Shown here piece after piece: positions 33,835 through 44,803 of a stretch of 64,000 bases of DNA. Every line of letters begins with the position of its first letter. The stretch's first letter is position 1. Both the position numbers and the translations under genes were made by a program. The notes under the pieces were generated by a model. That model was not told the origin of the DNA. It did no database searches and worked only from the letters and a program-made list of their open reading frames with translations. Location: NCBI GenBank assembly GCA_037179385.1, contig CM074187.1, positions 43,682,879 through 43,746,878 of the forward strand, in the 5' to 3' direction. The stretch is from Holothuria scabra. Lineage: Eukaryota; Echinodermata; Holothuroidea; Aspidochirotida; Holothuriidae.

Positions 33835-34870
33835 AGTTGCGTAGCCAGACATTTTTCTTGGGGGGGGGGGGGCAAGCACCCAAAATTTTTCGACCTTTTT
33901 TAAAATGTGAACACCATTACTCTGGAGAAGAAATTTGGGGCGCTCCAATGGCGCTAAAATTTTGGTCATTTTTAAGCAATTTTTTGAAAATATGGAGCTT
34001 ACATTGGGGAATTTTGGATTCTGGGTTTCCAAAGGAAATGTGAAAAAGTTCGGGAATAATTGAAAAATCTTCTTTCTTATTGAAAAGTCTGAGATTTCAC
34101 GGTGACCAAACATCACTGTTGCTACACAATATTATCTAAGCAGGCCCGTAGCCAGGGGGTGGGGTGCGTGGGGGGAGGGGTCGGAGCGTTCGAACGGCCT
34201 ACCCTAACTTGAGGGAGGTCCATTTTTCCAGATTGCATGTATGATTTTTTTTTTTCAAAAGTGGTGTACTGTGTGGAATTCCTGGGGAAAAAGGACTTCT
34301 GTTGTGTTGAAAAGTCCTCTAAAATGCTCCAGATTGCAGGAGATCTGCCGATTTCAAACGTTTCCGGGGAAGCATGCCCGGACCCCTAGCAACTGCATGC
34401 TTACGGCACGCGCCAGCCGCCTCCGTATTTGGAAAAAGGTCCATATCTTGGAAAAAAGATCCATCCCTCTACATGGGTTGGCTACGGGCCTGCTAAGGCC
34501 TTCAAATTGGGGCTCTCCGACGACGTTTCAAGAGGGAAGAGCTTATATAAGAAAAAATTTGGAGTTTGATGAAAGAAAATTCATGAAAGCAGTACCCTAG
34601 TGTCCAATATTACTTGATAATCAGGCGATTTTCTCATTTTCGCAGTTCGGAAAAGTTTACCAAACTTATTTATGACTAAACACGACTGTACTAGTAACTG
34701 AAAATCGATCCGCACGAAGCGCGCGAAAAATTTTTCATTTCTGAAACAAATTATTAAAAAATGGAGGTTTTTATTGGAGAGAATTAGGATTTTCATGAAA
34801 GAAGATTTGGGAAAACTACACTGTAGGCTATTTGAATGATTTATTTCCGAATTTATCAGTTTTCAGGGCC
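33835..34870. repeat. hAT-like dispersed repeat, interrupted copy
   Basis: Begins AGTTGCGTAGCCAGACATT with a G12 run at 33860; the body parallels 11899-12640 before and after a 352-bp insertion (34141-34492). The right end is not clear. Confidence 0.6.
34141..34492. mobile_element. 352-bp TIR element with 5-bp target duplication
   Basis: Perfect 14-bp ends CAGGCCCGTAGCCA and TGGCTACGGGCCTG. CTAAG flanks both sides (34136-34140, 34493-34497). The related copy near 12205 shows the empty site ATCTAAGGCCT, proving the duplication. The CAGG start is hAT-like, but 5 bp instead of 8 bp is unusual. Confidence 0.85.
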
Positions 34871-36639
34871 AGTGGGCAATTGCTCGTTGCTCGTTCTAAG
34901 TTCCGAATGATTCTCCCTGTAAAGCTGATTTTTCCTCGACTAGTTCGAAAGGCCATGACCGCTCATTGTGCGTGCTGTTGCTTCACGTCATCAAGCAGCC
35001 TTGGCGCAAAATGGTGCAACTTTTTTACTTTGGCAGGCATAATGTTAAAAGTTAAATTGTGGTGGTTCATAAGGATATATCTGAAAAATTTGTGTCTTTA
35101 CATGCAATCTAACGCCATTTCGAAGTAACATTTGTTTTTAAATTTGCATAGTACTTTTAGGAGCCAACATAAAAGAACATCGATCGGCATCGAATGGGAG
35201 CATTTCAGTTTTCTTTTCAATTCTTGGCCACAAAAAGTCAATCTGCGGTAAAGAATATGTAAGCGGAGCGCCATCATTAGTTGGCAAGGAGCGTAGCGAA
35301 AATTTCGAAAAAATCAGACACCTCAGATGGCCGGAAACAAATAGCATCTTCCAGACTTATACGAAGAATCTATCTTCGTTTGTTGTTTGGAACAAAATGC
35401 TAACTTCAAAATAAGTTCGCAAACTGCAGAGTGATCAGAAACTTATTAAAACATATTTGATCCGAAAAGTGTAACTTTACCCGAAAGACTATCCAAGCGG
35501 AGCGCCACCATTAGTTGGTGCCTTGGTTGCAACCATTAGTTGGTAGAGTGTAGAGAAAAGTTTGAAAAAATTGCGACCCCTCAGATGGCCGAAAATTGCG
35601 TTTTCATGCTTGGGAAGAGAATTTAAACAAACTTTATGTTTAGCTTTCGTTTGGAATAACAAAAAAATCAGCAACATGCTAAGTGATCAGAATATTACAT
35701 CATAAAATGTTATACCACTGTTATATAAACGATAAATTTTCTTGTTCTTTTTGGAGAAACTTTACAAAGGAATTGAAAATATGCTAATGCTTATGATTGT
35801 GACTCTTGGCTAAATTCAAGATGCGCTGAATTGATGAAATTGTCTGTGATTACTCATACCCCCGTCTGTAAATGATTTTATGCATTTTGGATTTAGATTT
35901 GGATTTAATTTGATCAATTTCCTAGAAACCGATTGCTTCATTGGCAAGATGTTTACATAAACTCGTTGGAAAGTTTGCGAGAGCTATATCTCAAACCCAG
36001 TTTGAATTCACATGTGGAACATATTCAAAATGTGCGCTTCTGCCGAAAACGTTTCATTATTTTCATTAATTCAGGTCAATTCCTCTCCGGGATACCCGGC
36101 CTGCCTCCTCAACAGCGACGGAGCTCTGATTTTTGGATCACGGGGTATACTCAGGGGAATTAATTGAAGAGGTCCATGCACTGTAGCCCTATCAAATTTC
36201 TTCGATCAGTTGATTGCCGTTAAGTAGGGAATAATGGTAGATTCACCTAGAAAAAGAAACAAAAACAAAAACAAACAAAAAACAAAATAACAAAAAAAAA
36301 AAAAAAAACGATATCTTTTTCATTTTTTCTTCAACTGGGAACAAAAGATGAAATCATTTTCAGTAGCTTATATACCCTTATCCACTCGTTTCGCGCGCTT
36401 TAAATTTTGAGTTCTGCATAGTTTTGGTACCCTATTGTTTCTGTCCCCGGTTAGGTTGCTTTGCTGGAATTCTGTTCACACGTGTGTTCGTGGTTATTGC
36501 ACCATGCAGGGGTCGCGGAACGACTTTTGAAGTGGGGCAGGGGCTTCAATATCACCAAAGCGGTTCAGCAATATGATAGCAAAGTAACTAAGGCGGCTCC
36601 AAATGCATACGACAGAAAAGCCCCAGCTAGTTCTGGATA
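34871..36639. other. fragments of the GCGGAGCGCCACCA repeat family, no gene
   Basis: Two units are readable at 35261-35340 and 35494-35600 (AAGCGGAGCGCCAYCATTAG, then CTCAGATGGCCG). An A-rich run lies at 36260-36308. 35710-36240 has nothing I can name. Confidence 0.45.
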
Positions 36640-37415
36640 ACATAACATAACATAACATAACAGGTTAAAGGGCAAAGGAGGGCTGTAAAGGCCCCATAAG
36701 ATGCCCTGTAATCCAAAAAAACCCCAAAACAAAGCAAACCACCAACACCTAAAGAGCCCAGAAAGATTAGATTCTACCACAGTCATGGAAAAACTTGTCA
36801 ATATTAACCTTAAAACGGTGCACTGATGTGGAGTTAACAACCCACTCAGGCAGGCTATTCCACTCACTAACAACCCTATGAGAGAAACTGAACTTCCTAA
36901 TGTCAAGTCTAGCAAAAGACTTTTCAAGCTTTTTGCAATGGCCTCTAACCCGAGGATTACTCTGGACCTTTAAATAACTGCAAGCTAACAAAGGATTCCC
37001 TTCAGATAGAAATTTGTATACCTGGAGCATGTCCCCACTAATCCTTCTCAGCTCCAAAGTGGTAAGCCCAAGCAGCCTTTGGGAATAAGGTAGATTTTTA
37101 ACCTCAGGTATGAGTTGGGTAGCTCTCTTCTGAACTTGCTCTAAAAGCAATTTGTCCTTTTCAAAGAAGGGACTCCAGGCCTGTGCAGCATAGTCGAGAT
37201 GGGGTCGAACCAGCTGCTTATACAAATTTAGCACAATTTCTTTACTAAACTCTTAAAATTCCTCCTGATCAACCCAAGCACCCTATTTGCCCTTGCAGCA
37301 GTAGCTGCACACTGCCTAGATGACTTTAAATCTCCTGTAATAACTACACCAAGGTCTTTCTCAGAAGTCACTTTGTTCAAATCAGTACCATCCATAGTAT
37401 AATCAATGGTACGAG
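36640..37415 (-). pseudogene. 5'-truncated CR1/L2-like LINE, RT C-terminal part
   Basis: The minus-strand frame has the post-RT motifs of CR1/L2-type LINEs: DYTMDGTDL, EKDLGVVI, ANRVLGLIRRNF, then LVRPHLDYAAQAWSP, LEQVQKRATQLIPE and WNSLPEWVV. A frame change near 37235-37245 separates the two halves. The element ends in a (TTATG)n tail at 36663-36640, the expected 3' end. Homology is lost above about 37415. Confidence 0.8.
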
Positions 37416-37477
37416 GTACGAGATTTCGATCAGCCGTGTGTGGTCCCAGGTCAGCACTTACGACGTTGCACCGTAGT

Positions 37478-37690
37478 TTCCCTGGTAAAATACGGAAGCC
37501 GAGAACGGCGCGGTAGGGAGAAAACGCAAATCGAATTCTCTGTACCGTGAATTCGAACAAAATAGGAGAGGGCGTACTTCAAGATCGTTTTGTTATAGCA
37601 TGTAAAGTATTGAGTATCCTCAACATAAATGGACGAGTCTCATTTCTACTGCAATACAGACCCTTTAAGACAAGAATAATGTTATTGGTT
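37478..37690 (+). repeat. inverted duplicate, left arm
   Basis: About 200 bases, with ACGGAAGCCGAGA, CGGCGCGGT, GGCGTACTTCAAGA and AATGGACGAGTCTCATT in the same order as the reverse complement of 41262-41490. Function unknown. Confidence 0.65.
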
Positions 37691-37879
37691 ACGTTTATTT
37701 CTACCGTTTAATAAACAAACAAGAAAACGATGAGAAATACAGGGAAAAAGTTTTTTTTTTATGCATTCAGCGCAAAGAGCAAGGGACTCGAAGGTTTACA
37801 GAAACTTTTCCAGTTAACGAAAACGAGCAATGTATTCGAAAAAAAGGTTAGAGCTAGCCTTTTTGCTGAATGAAGCCGG

Positions 37880-38060
37880 CCGTGGCATTATCTGGTACTA
37901 CGTAAGCAGTTCCTTGTTTCAGTTTTGATTTTTTTTTTTTTTGCGTTCTTAAAGGATTATTCTGTGCTGTAATTAGATAGGTAGCTTATTTATGCTGTGA
38001 GGTGGGATTGAAGACCGCAGATACTTTGGAGTACTTCTGTGTTAGGTTTCTAAAACAAGT
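37880..38060 (+). repeat. GCAGATACTTTGGAGTACT family repeat
   Basis: One of several copies: inverse at 38925-39100 and 40090-40260, direct at 47440-47600, and a short direct piece near 43600. The shared core runs from TGCGTTCTTAA to GCAGATACTTYGRAGTACT and GTTAGGTTT. The pair 37880/38925 brackets about 0.9 kb like long terminal inverted repeats. Confidence 0.6.
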
Positions 38061-38255
38061 AAACTAGTAGAAACATTTCTTCTCTTGGTTTTTATATGTT
38101 GAGCTTCATCAGTAGTTGGACTTTGTAGTTTGTCCTGGTCTTAATTCGATAGAACTTTGCTCTTTTAGATCGCCCCGATGAGAGAATGGAGGAAACAATT
38201 TCATCCTCCTCGTCAGTTGTTTCCAGTTCATCGTCCTTTTGTAGCCTAGAATTAA

Positions 38256-38506
38256 CCCTTTACCGTTGTTTGGGTCCTTTTGGACCCATGCGGAGAGCTC
38301 GGCTGTCACACATCTTTACTGTTTCACGCGGAGCTCGAAACTGCGAGTAGCTACCCGAAAATTCGGCCACAAGAGCGAAAGAGACAATAGTTTAAGGTCA
38401 CGGGGTCAATGGCCCACGGAAGCCGATGCGGGCGGGGCTACGTCCGCTTTTCCGCCCAATCCCGAGGCGCGCAAATGTGCCCCGATCAGAGCAAAACGGT
38501 AAAGGG
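38256..38506. mobile_element. piggyBac-type MITE
   Basis: 251 bp with perfect ends CCCTTTACCGTT and AACGGTAAAGGG between TTAA sites at 38252 and 38507. CCCT ends with TTAA duplication are the piggyBac signature. The interior is GC-rich and non-coding. Confidence 0.85.
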
Positions 38507-39100
38507 TTAATTAGGTATTATTTAGTTTGGGTGCCCTCTCGAAGTCTATGACCGGTGATGTCGGAAATTTGACAGAGATTCGGATTTTCCAATATTAAGT
38601 GCCAGTGTCTTAGCACTATAGGTTTTGTTTTAGCTCTTTGGTTTTGAAAAAAGTTTACCACGTCTTCATTGTTTTAAATGGTCTTTTGAGAACTATGAGA
38701 CTTGGATATTCTGATTGAAGAGCGGGGTATAGTTATAAACTAACACCCCTACCTAGAGCTATTTATTTATATTACATTTATCAGATAGAGATTTATGGGA
38801 GAGGTTATTGATGAAGTGCTCGGTTTGTTTCGCCTTCGGACAAATTGCCAGGTAGCTTTAACTACGACCTTTTAAGGCTGCACTTGATTCGACACTTTTT
38901 AGACTTTGCACGAAGTTTCTACGCTTTTGGAACCTAACAGAGCAGTACTCCAAAGTATCTGCGGTCTTTAATCCCACCCCACAGCACAAAGATGGTACCT
39001 AGGCTGTCTAATTACAAGACATGATATCCGTTAAGAATGCATAAAAAATCAGATTTGAAACAAGGGACTGCATATGTATTGTCAGAAAATGCCACCTCCT

Positions 39101-41251
39101 ATACCCATTTTCACTTTTTCGACCTACAAATTCCATTTGGGAGAGGCAGCGGGGGGGGGGGACTTTCACTGGGGGCTCTCCCCTGTCCCCTGCTGGTTAC
39201 GCCACTGATTAGCGGGGAGGCACTTCGATTTTTTCGAGGTACACTGTAATAAAGATTTACAGAATTACAGAGTAAAAAGAAAACTATAAGGTAAAAATTC
39301 TAAAAAACACTCTAAAACTAGAAATAAAGAAAAAAAAAATAGAAAAATAAAATAAAGGAAACTGGTGATAAAAACTTAACAAATAAAAATGATATGAATA
39401 GGCCTAAGCAAAAAGCAGACAAAAAATTAAAAAACAAAAACTAAACAGTAAGAAAAAACCCAATCTGCAATTAGCTGCAACAAATATTAACAGACGTGTA
39501 AGCTGCTGGAACGGTGCCTATGTGCCGCTAAGTTGAACCTTATCTTGCTTTTGAAATGAATTAGAGGCAAGAGCCGGTGTCGTGAAAGAACAAACAGGTC
39601 AAGTGTCTTAGTACTTTTGGGAGTACTTCCATTTATGATTTTAAATCACGTTAACTCAGAACAGGATTATACACCTCTATCATTCAAAGATGAGTACCCG
39701 TCACCTGTTAGATTTCTCTGAAATAACCTGACGAAGCAGTACACAAAAATTGCGGTCTTTTCGTACTCCCAAAACTTTTAAGAGCCTCTGATATAACACA
39801 ATTTCTCAAATTTAAGTTAAAGTTCCGATCAGATATTTACTAAAAGCTCGGGAAAAATCGGATCTTAATCCGATCCAAATTCGTTGTAGTATGGCCGCGG
39901 CTCTATCCTTTTATTTTTCCTTTTTCCTTCTCATTTTCCTTCTTCTGCCTTCCTCACTGCCTCTTTTTCTCATTTTTCTTCTTTCCTCTTCCCTTCCCTT
40001 TCTCTTCTCATTTCTTTCAGTCTTATCTCTCTCTTTCTCATTTACCACCCCTTCCTACAGTCCTCTCCTGGATACCCGCCTTTAATTTTTGATTTTAGAA
40101 ACCTAACAGGGTAGTACTTTAAAGTATCTGCGGTAATCCTATTCCACAGCACAAAGTTGTTACCTTTCTTATTACAAGACAGAATACCTGTTAAGTACGA
40201 ATTAAAATTCAAAACAATTGAAATAATGGACTACATATGTAGTATTAGATTATAGTACCGCCTACTTATTTTTTGATGAATGCACATGCTAGATCAGGTG
40301 ATACTTCTGTAAGCCTGAATATCTGACACTCATCATTCTTTCAACTTCATGTACAGTAAATATAACTGTCCCTAGTTTATCTTGTTTTATCAAAGTTCAT
40401 GGAATTGAGATTATTCTCATTTCCTGTCACATTGGCTTTAGTACTTAAATAAATCTCTTTATTGTGTGTGTCCATGGTATGTGACCACAGGTCTGGCAGC
40501 TGGTCAACATTACCTGTCAGGAAAACATTACTAGGAAATAGGTTTGACTCATTAGTGCAGATTTCTCTTTGTCTCATCCTAGATGCACTCTGCAGACTCT
40601 GCACCAATGAGAATAGTTAAATACTTTTAGGACACTCCCACTTTGGCACCATGGGTGTAGACCCATGTGGGAAAGAACTTTAGGACTTCATTCACTTTTT
40701 GGGATTCGAGATTGAGAGTAGAGATTAGATTTTTTGAAATTGGAAGCAAGAGAAGTAGGATAGAAAGATAGAAAGAGAGAAGTAGAGAAATAAGATAGAA
40801 TTGAGAGAGAGAGACTTGTAGAAAAGATAACTTAGAATTATTATGGAGTGGTGCTAGCTGAGTGAATTCCTTAATATTGCACTTAGACTTTTATTACATT
40901 TATGTTCACCTTCCTACCTGTATATATATTTCCGTCATCACCTATATTGCCAACTGAGCAGGCAGCAATGAATAAACTCCTCATGCTGAACTTGTAAATA
41001 TTTGTTTGTGTCCTCTCATTTGGAAACACCTTCAACTTAATATGTAGGGACATTCCATCGACATGTCTTACTTTACCCGCTCGATTATTCCGCTACCGAA
41101 CGAACAACCCAACTTACAGTAAGACCGACATCTATATCATACAAAAACCACCCCTACACTTCTCATGTTTTCATTGACTGTTATATTTTTTTTGAGTCTT
41201 TGAGACTTTGTGTTCTCGCATTTAGTTAACAATATCGAAACACTTAGGCCT
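39101..41251. other. intergenic; pyrimidine tract, possible LTR-like segment
   Basis: 39900-40060 is nearly pure C/T and gives an artificial Leu/Ser frame. 40090-40260 is a GCAGATAC repeat. 40620-41060 has a TATATATATTT, then AATAAA near 40970 and a GT-rich end before TTGGAAACACC, an LTR-like arrangement without a proven partner. No gene was seen. Confidence 0.35.
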
Positions 41252-41261
41252 ACTCCTTTAT

Positions 41262-41490
41262 TTTCATGTTGTTGCAGACAAAAACCGGTACGAATGCACT
41301 GTTCTTGTCTAAACGGCTGTTTCCTAATAGCAATGAGACTCGTCCATTAATACTGGGTATGTGTGCAATACATAACGTGCTGTAACAAGACGTCTTGAAG
41401 TACGCCCTCTTCTTTTTGTTGGCCTGATGGTACAGAGAAATCGATTTTCGTTTTCTCCCCACCGCGCCGCTCTCGGCTTCCGTAGTAAAA
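41262..41490 (-). repeat. inverted duplicate, right arm
   Basis: Reverse complement of 37478-37690 at roughly three quarters identity by eye. This arm keeps an open minus frame (GRKRKSISLYHQANKKKR...) that the other arm loses by a stop. I do not recognise the product. Confidence 0.6.
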
Positions 41491-41751
41491 AGTAAGGGAT
41501 AAAGAGTGATGTTCAAGTGTCCGTTCCTAGTCCTTGATTTACTGTACGGTAGTTCAACTTGTACGCACAGATAAGATGGCTTGTAGCCTTGTACGCAATC
41601 ATAACGCTTAACAGCTTGTTCCTCCAGGGTTGTACTTGTACAGTGTAGGCCGGCGCTTATGCAAATTGTGTGTAGCCTATCCTATTAACATTTTGTCTCG
41701 CCAATCCAGTACAACTACAAGTTCTCACTTGCAAGTTAAAATACGTTTAAA

Positions 41752-41846
41752 ATGGCTTCCAAAGGAGGTGGAAAATCGCAAAAGACAGCTGTGTCAGATT
41801 TCATCAAGTATATGAGTTTTACTGACGGGAGAGATAAAGTTAACAG
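41752..41846 (+). CDS. candidate first exon of a PEX11-like peroxisomal membrane protein
   Basis: ATG in a good context (AAAATGG) opens MASKGGGKSQKTAVS, then DFIKYMSFTDGRDKVNR. The last part fits the N-terminal FVKF-(x)n-GRDK-xxR motif of PEX11 proteins, which act in peroxisome elongation and division. At the Arg codon the sequence is CAG|GCAAGA, a good GC-AG intron donor; without splicing the frame stops at 41872. No second exon (expected to open with a QY-type motif) was found in the window, and a LINE fragment follows within 140 bases. It may be a true first exon with a long intron, or an orphan fragment. Confidence 0.45.
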
Positions 41847-41984
41847 GCAAGACGTTTTTAATTTACAACAATGAGCCTATTTAGCCTGCCTAACGTTAGT
41901 TCTGCTAATGTTACACTTACAGTTACACTTGGTAGCCTAGGCCTATGCTAACACTAACTTTAGGCCTAAGTTACTGACTTGCAT

Positions 41985-42130
41985 CAAGTAGTGTGTCTCC
42001 CAACAAGAGGTAAAAATATCTTTGATTTGCTTTTTACGAATATCCCAACTCTTGTCCAGTCTGTTAACAACTTGCCTGGCCTTGCTGATCATGATATTGT
42101 TTCCATGGAAATTTTAACATCTCCCCAGAG
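41985..42130 (+). pseudogene. LINE endonuclease-domain fragment
   Basis: The frame reads QVVCLPTRGKNIFDLLFTN and later GLADHDIVSMEI, the PTR-x-N-LDL and SDHD signatures of the end of an apurinic-type endonuclease in CR1/L2-like LINEs. Both flanks are unrelated. Confidence 0.75.
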
Positions 42131-42339
42131 AGTCCACAGGTCGTCCTAGCGTTATATAGTATATAGCCTATAGTATAAAAAGGAAAAGGTAAGTCACACC
42201 GCCTAACATCAACACAGTGCTTGGCACAAAACTCTTCATGATTTCTCACCTCATACTAAATTTACCCCTTCAGATCTCTCGAGAACCTTCCCATCATCTT
42301 CTTCTGATAGGTCTGTCAAGATATTGTCCCAAAAATCCA

Positions 42340-42545
42340 CTTCATGAATGTAAAAAGGCTAAAAACGTTACAATGTCTGTCGCCCTCACAGGGATTGAGA
42401 AATTAGGTCAGGCCCAGAGCCATGTGGCTCTGATCAGGCCGTTTCATGTCTGTCGCCCTCTCAAGGGTCGACAAATCCGGTCAGGCTGTTTTACGTCACC
42501 GCTATCCTCACAGGAGTTGAGAAATCAGGCCAGGCCATTTCATGC
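42340..42545 (+). repeat. degenerate ~65-bp tandem repeat
   Basis: Three worn units of TCTGTCGCCCTCACAGGGAT...GAGAAATYAGGYCAGGCC at about 42372, 42448 and 42500. The first is preceded by AAAAACGTTACAATG, the start word of the 140-bp satellite. Confidence 0.6.
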
Positions 42546-42639
42546 TGAATAAACTTTCATCGGAAATGTTGTCGCCGATATATTTACTTGAAATATTAGC
42601 AATGGTTGCATGGCTTACATACCCTTTGTTCGAATAATC

Positions 42640-43015
42640 CAATGTAACAGGCTTAATGTGTTACAATGTTTGCTGCCCCCAATAGTTTCAATAATTCCTT
42701 CTTATAATGAGTGCAGTATGCATCAGAAAATCTTATATAGGCTTGTTACACACAAAATATACTTTCGATTTATTCATTTTCTTCAAAAAGGCCAAAAATG
42801 TTACAATGTTTGCTGCCCTCAATCTTGCTAATAATTTTTTCTATTAAATGATTGTAGTGTGGATCAGAGAATCTTATAAAGGCATGTTACACACTAAATA
42901 TACTTTCCTTTTTTTCATTTTCTTCAAAAAGGCCAAAAACGTTACAATGTTTGCTGCCCTCAACTTTTCCAACAATAACTTCTATTAAATGATTGTACTG
43001 TGGATCAGAGAATAT
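42640..43015 (+). repeat. 140-bp satellite, cluster A (3 units)
   Basis: The word TTACAATGTTTGCTGCCC recurs at 42661, 42801 and 42942, giving a 140-141 bp period. Same orientation and sequence as cluster B at 57025-58400. Confidence 0.92.
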
Positions 43016-43334
43016 GAGGCGCCGTATGTGACAAAATTATGTGCCAAATATATTGATTATACTTCTAAATATATATAGGTTATACCCAGATATATATAAC
43101 CTACTCTCAAACTTCATATAAATAGGTTTTGCATAATATATATATAATAGTCATACACCATATATATCCTTACAAGCTATACATATGTGTCACGGTAAAC
43201 ATTGTAATAATAGACAATGTCCTGTATAGTTTCCGTAATTTTGTCACTCTTTTTGTCACTCCTTTTGTCACATCGGGGAGAGTAGATATATATAGATTAC
43301 TAACACGCGAACAGCACGCGAGTAGGAGGTGCTT
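43016..43334 (+). repeat. AT-rich terminal segment next to cluster A
   Basis: From GAGGCGCCGTATGTGACAAA to GTAGGAGGTGCTT. It is the inverse of 56723-57024 over nearly its whole length, with TATATA-rich parts in the middle. The ORF here is a by-product. Confidence 0.88.
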
Positions 43335-44803
43335 AGTTACATACTGTATACGAGGGAGGACCACCCAAAAGTGTTCCTTTCTACATGGACACATTGAGAC
43401 CTTGATAAGATTTATCACCACTAATTTTATCAGTTCCGTTGTCAGGTACATAAAAATACGGAGGTTGTATTATCTTATACTACGAAACCAGTTCCCTTGA
43501 TGTTAAGCTAGGAAGGAAAAGCGTTTTATATCTGAAACGGATAGTCTCTTTTGAAGAGGCAAATATCACCTTTTAGCTTTTTGGTACAGTTGAGGGACAG
43601 CAGATACTTTCAGTACTTAATTAGGTTGGTAAACCTTTGTTTAGACATGTTTCTGCTCTTGTTTTTAATTTTGAGCCTCATATAGGTAGTTGGACTTTTT
43701 AAGTTGTCCCGGTCTTAATCAACCAGAACCGATGTATTAGAGAGCCTCGATTAGAGCATAGAGGTATTTATCATTGTAAACTTCATTAAATGTTACCAAG
43801 TCACCGTTGCTTGAATGAAAATAGGCGGTGGAATTATCTGCATAGGCGGGGAAGCCGCCGGGGGCAGTGGAGGCTGGCCCCAAATATTTTTTATGAGATT
43901 TTTGGGGATGCCCCCCCCCCCAAAAAAAAAAAAAAAAAAAAAAAAAAACTGAATGTCTCAAAAATAATTTTTTCAAAAACGCTGTAGATCTATCTGGGAA
44001 TTAACACGTTTAAAGTTAAGAATCATTTTGTGTTAGCAAGATTTCGACCACATTCTCTCATGATTAAGTGAGTCTAATATGTTCAATTTTGCACTTGCCG
44101 CATATACAGACCATCCAAAGGAAAGTACGTATATTTTGGGTCGTGTTTCATAAAACACATGTTCATCCATCTCGTGTAGGTACCTGTACACCTACAGCTG
44201 ACAAACTCTAACGTTCAGTTTCCAGATGTCGAAACGTAGCAATAGCTCAATTTTGGATTATATCGTTAAAAAGAAAGGTGTAGATTTACATTTTAGCAAA
44301 GTTTAAGTAGGTGTGCAATAACGTTTCCTTTTCTTAAGTTAAAAAATCTTAACGTTAGTCTGGAACTTACGTTAATAGGTCGAACTCCAGAGACGTACTG
44401 ACCGGGGGGCTGTGGGGGTGTCACCCCTACCGCAATAATTATGCTCTTCGGGAAATCAAGATGGTGTGTCTGCAAATTGGCAAACCCGGGACACCCGGGA
44501 AATGAATATGCCGACTCAAAGAAAGAGATGCCTACAGTACAACAAAGTAATTAAAATTTAAGTTGCTTTTATTACAATTCGGCTATTCTTTGGCTCAATT
44601 ATTACTCTTCAGAATGCAAAAGTTGCAAAGCTTCCGAGAGCTTGCCCCCCCCACCCCTGACCCCCCCCCCCCCCCATTCACGATAACATGTAGGAGGGTT
44701 TACTTTCGACCTTCAAACTGTCAAACTGTCAAAACAAAATCTTTTTCAAGCTATCTATTACAAATTATCTTTCTTCTTCTCAAATCAGGGCCTTTTAAAC
44801 ATA
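43335..44803. other. intergenic with transposon-end fragments
   Basis: 43842-43945 has CATAGGCGGGGAAGCCGCC and C11/A25 runs, as at hAT-like ends. At 44226 an ATG opens MSKRSNSSILDYIVKKK, which looks like the N-terminus of hAT or ZMYM-type proteins but stops soon. 44640-44680 is C-rich. Confidence 0.35.

Noticed and set aside
36565..36927. 120-codon minus frame overlapping the LINE remnant
   Set aside because: Shadow of the true LINE frame 36767-37234 and of the TTATG tail.
39891..40085. Leu/Ser/Phe-rich membrane-like frame
   Set aside because: Product of a C/T-only tract; not a real membrane protein.
40620..41060. Solo LTR
   Set aside because: TATA, AATAAA and a TGG after the end fit, but I found no second copy, no TG...CA limits and no target duplication.
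44226..44285. hAT/ZMYM transposase N-terminus (MSKRSNSSILDYIVKKK)
   Set aside because: Only about 17 suggestive residues, then a stop within ten more codons; too short to annotate.
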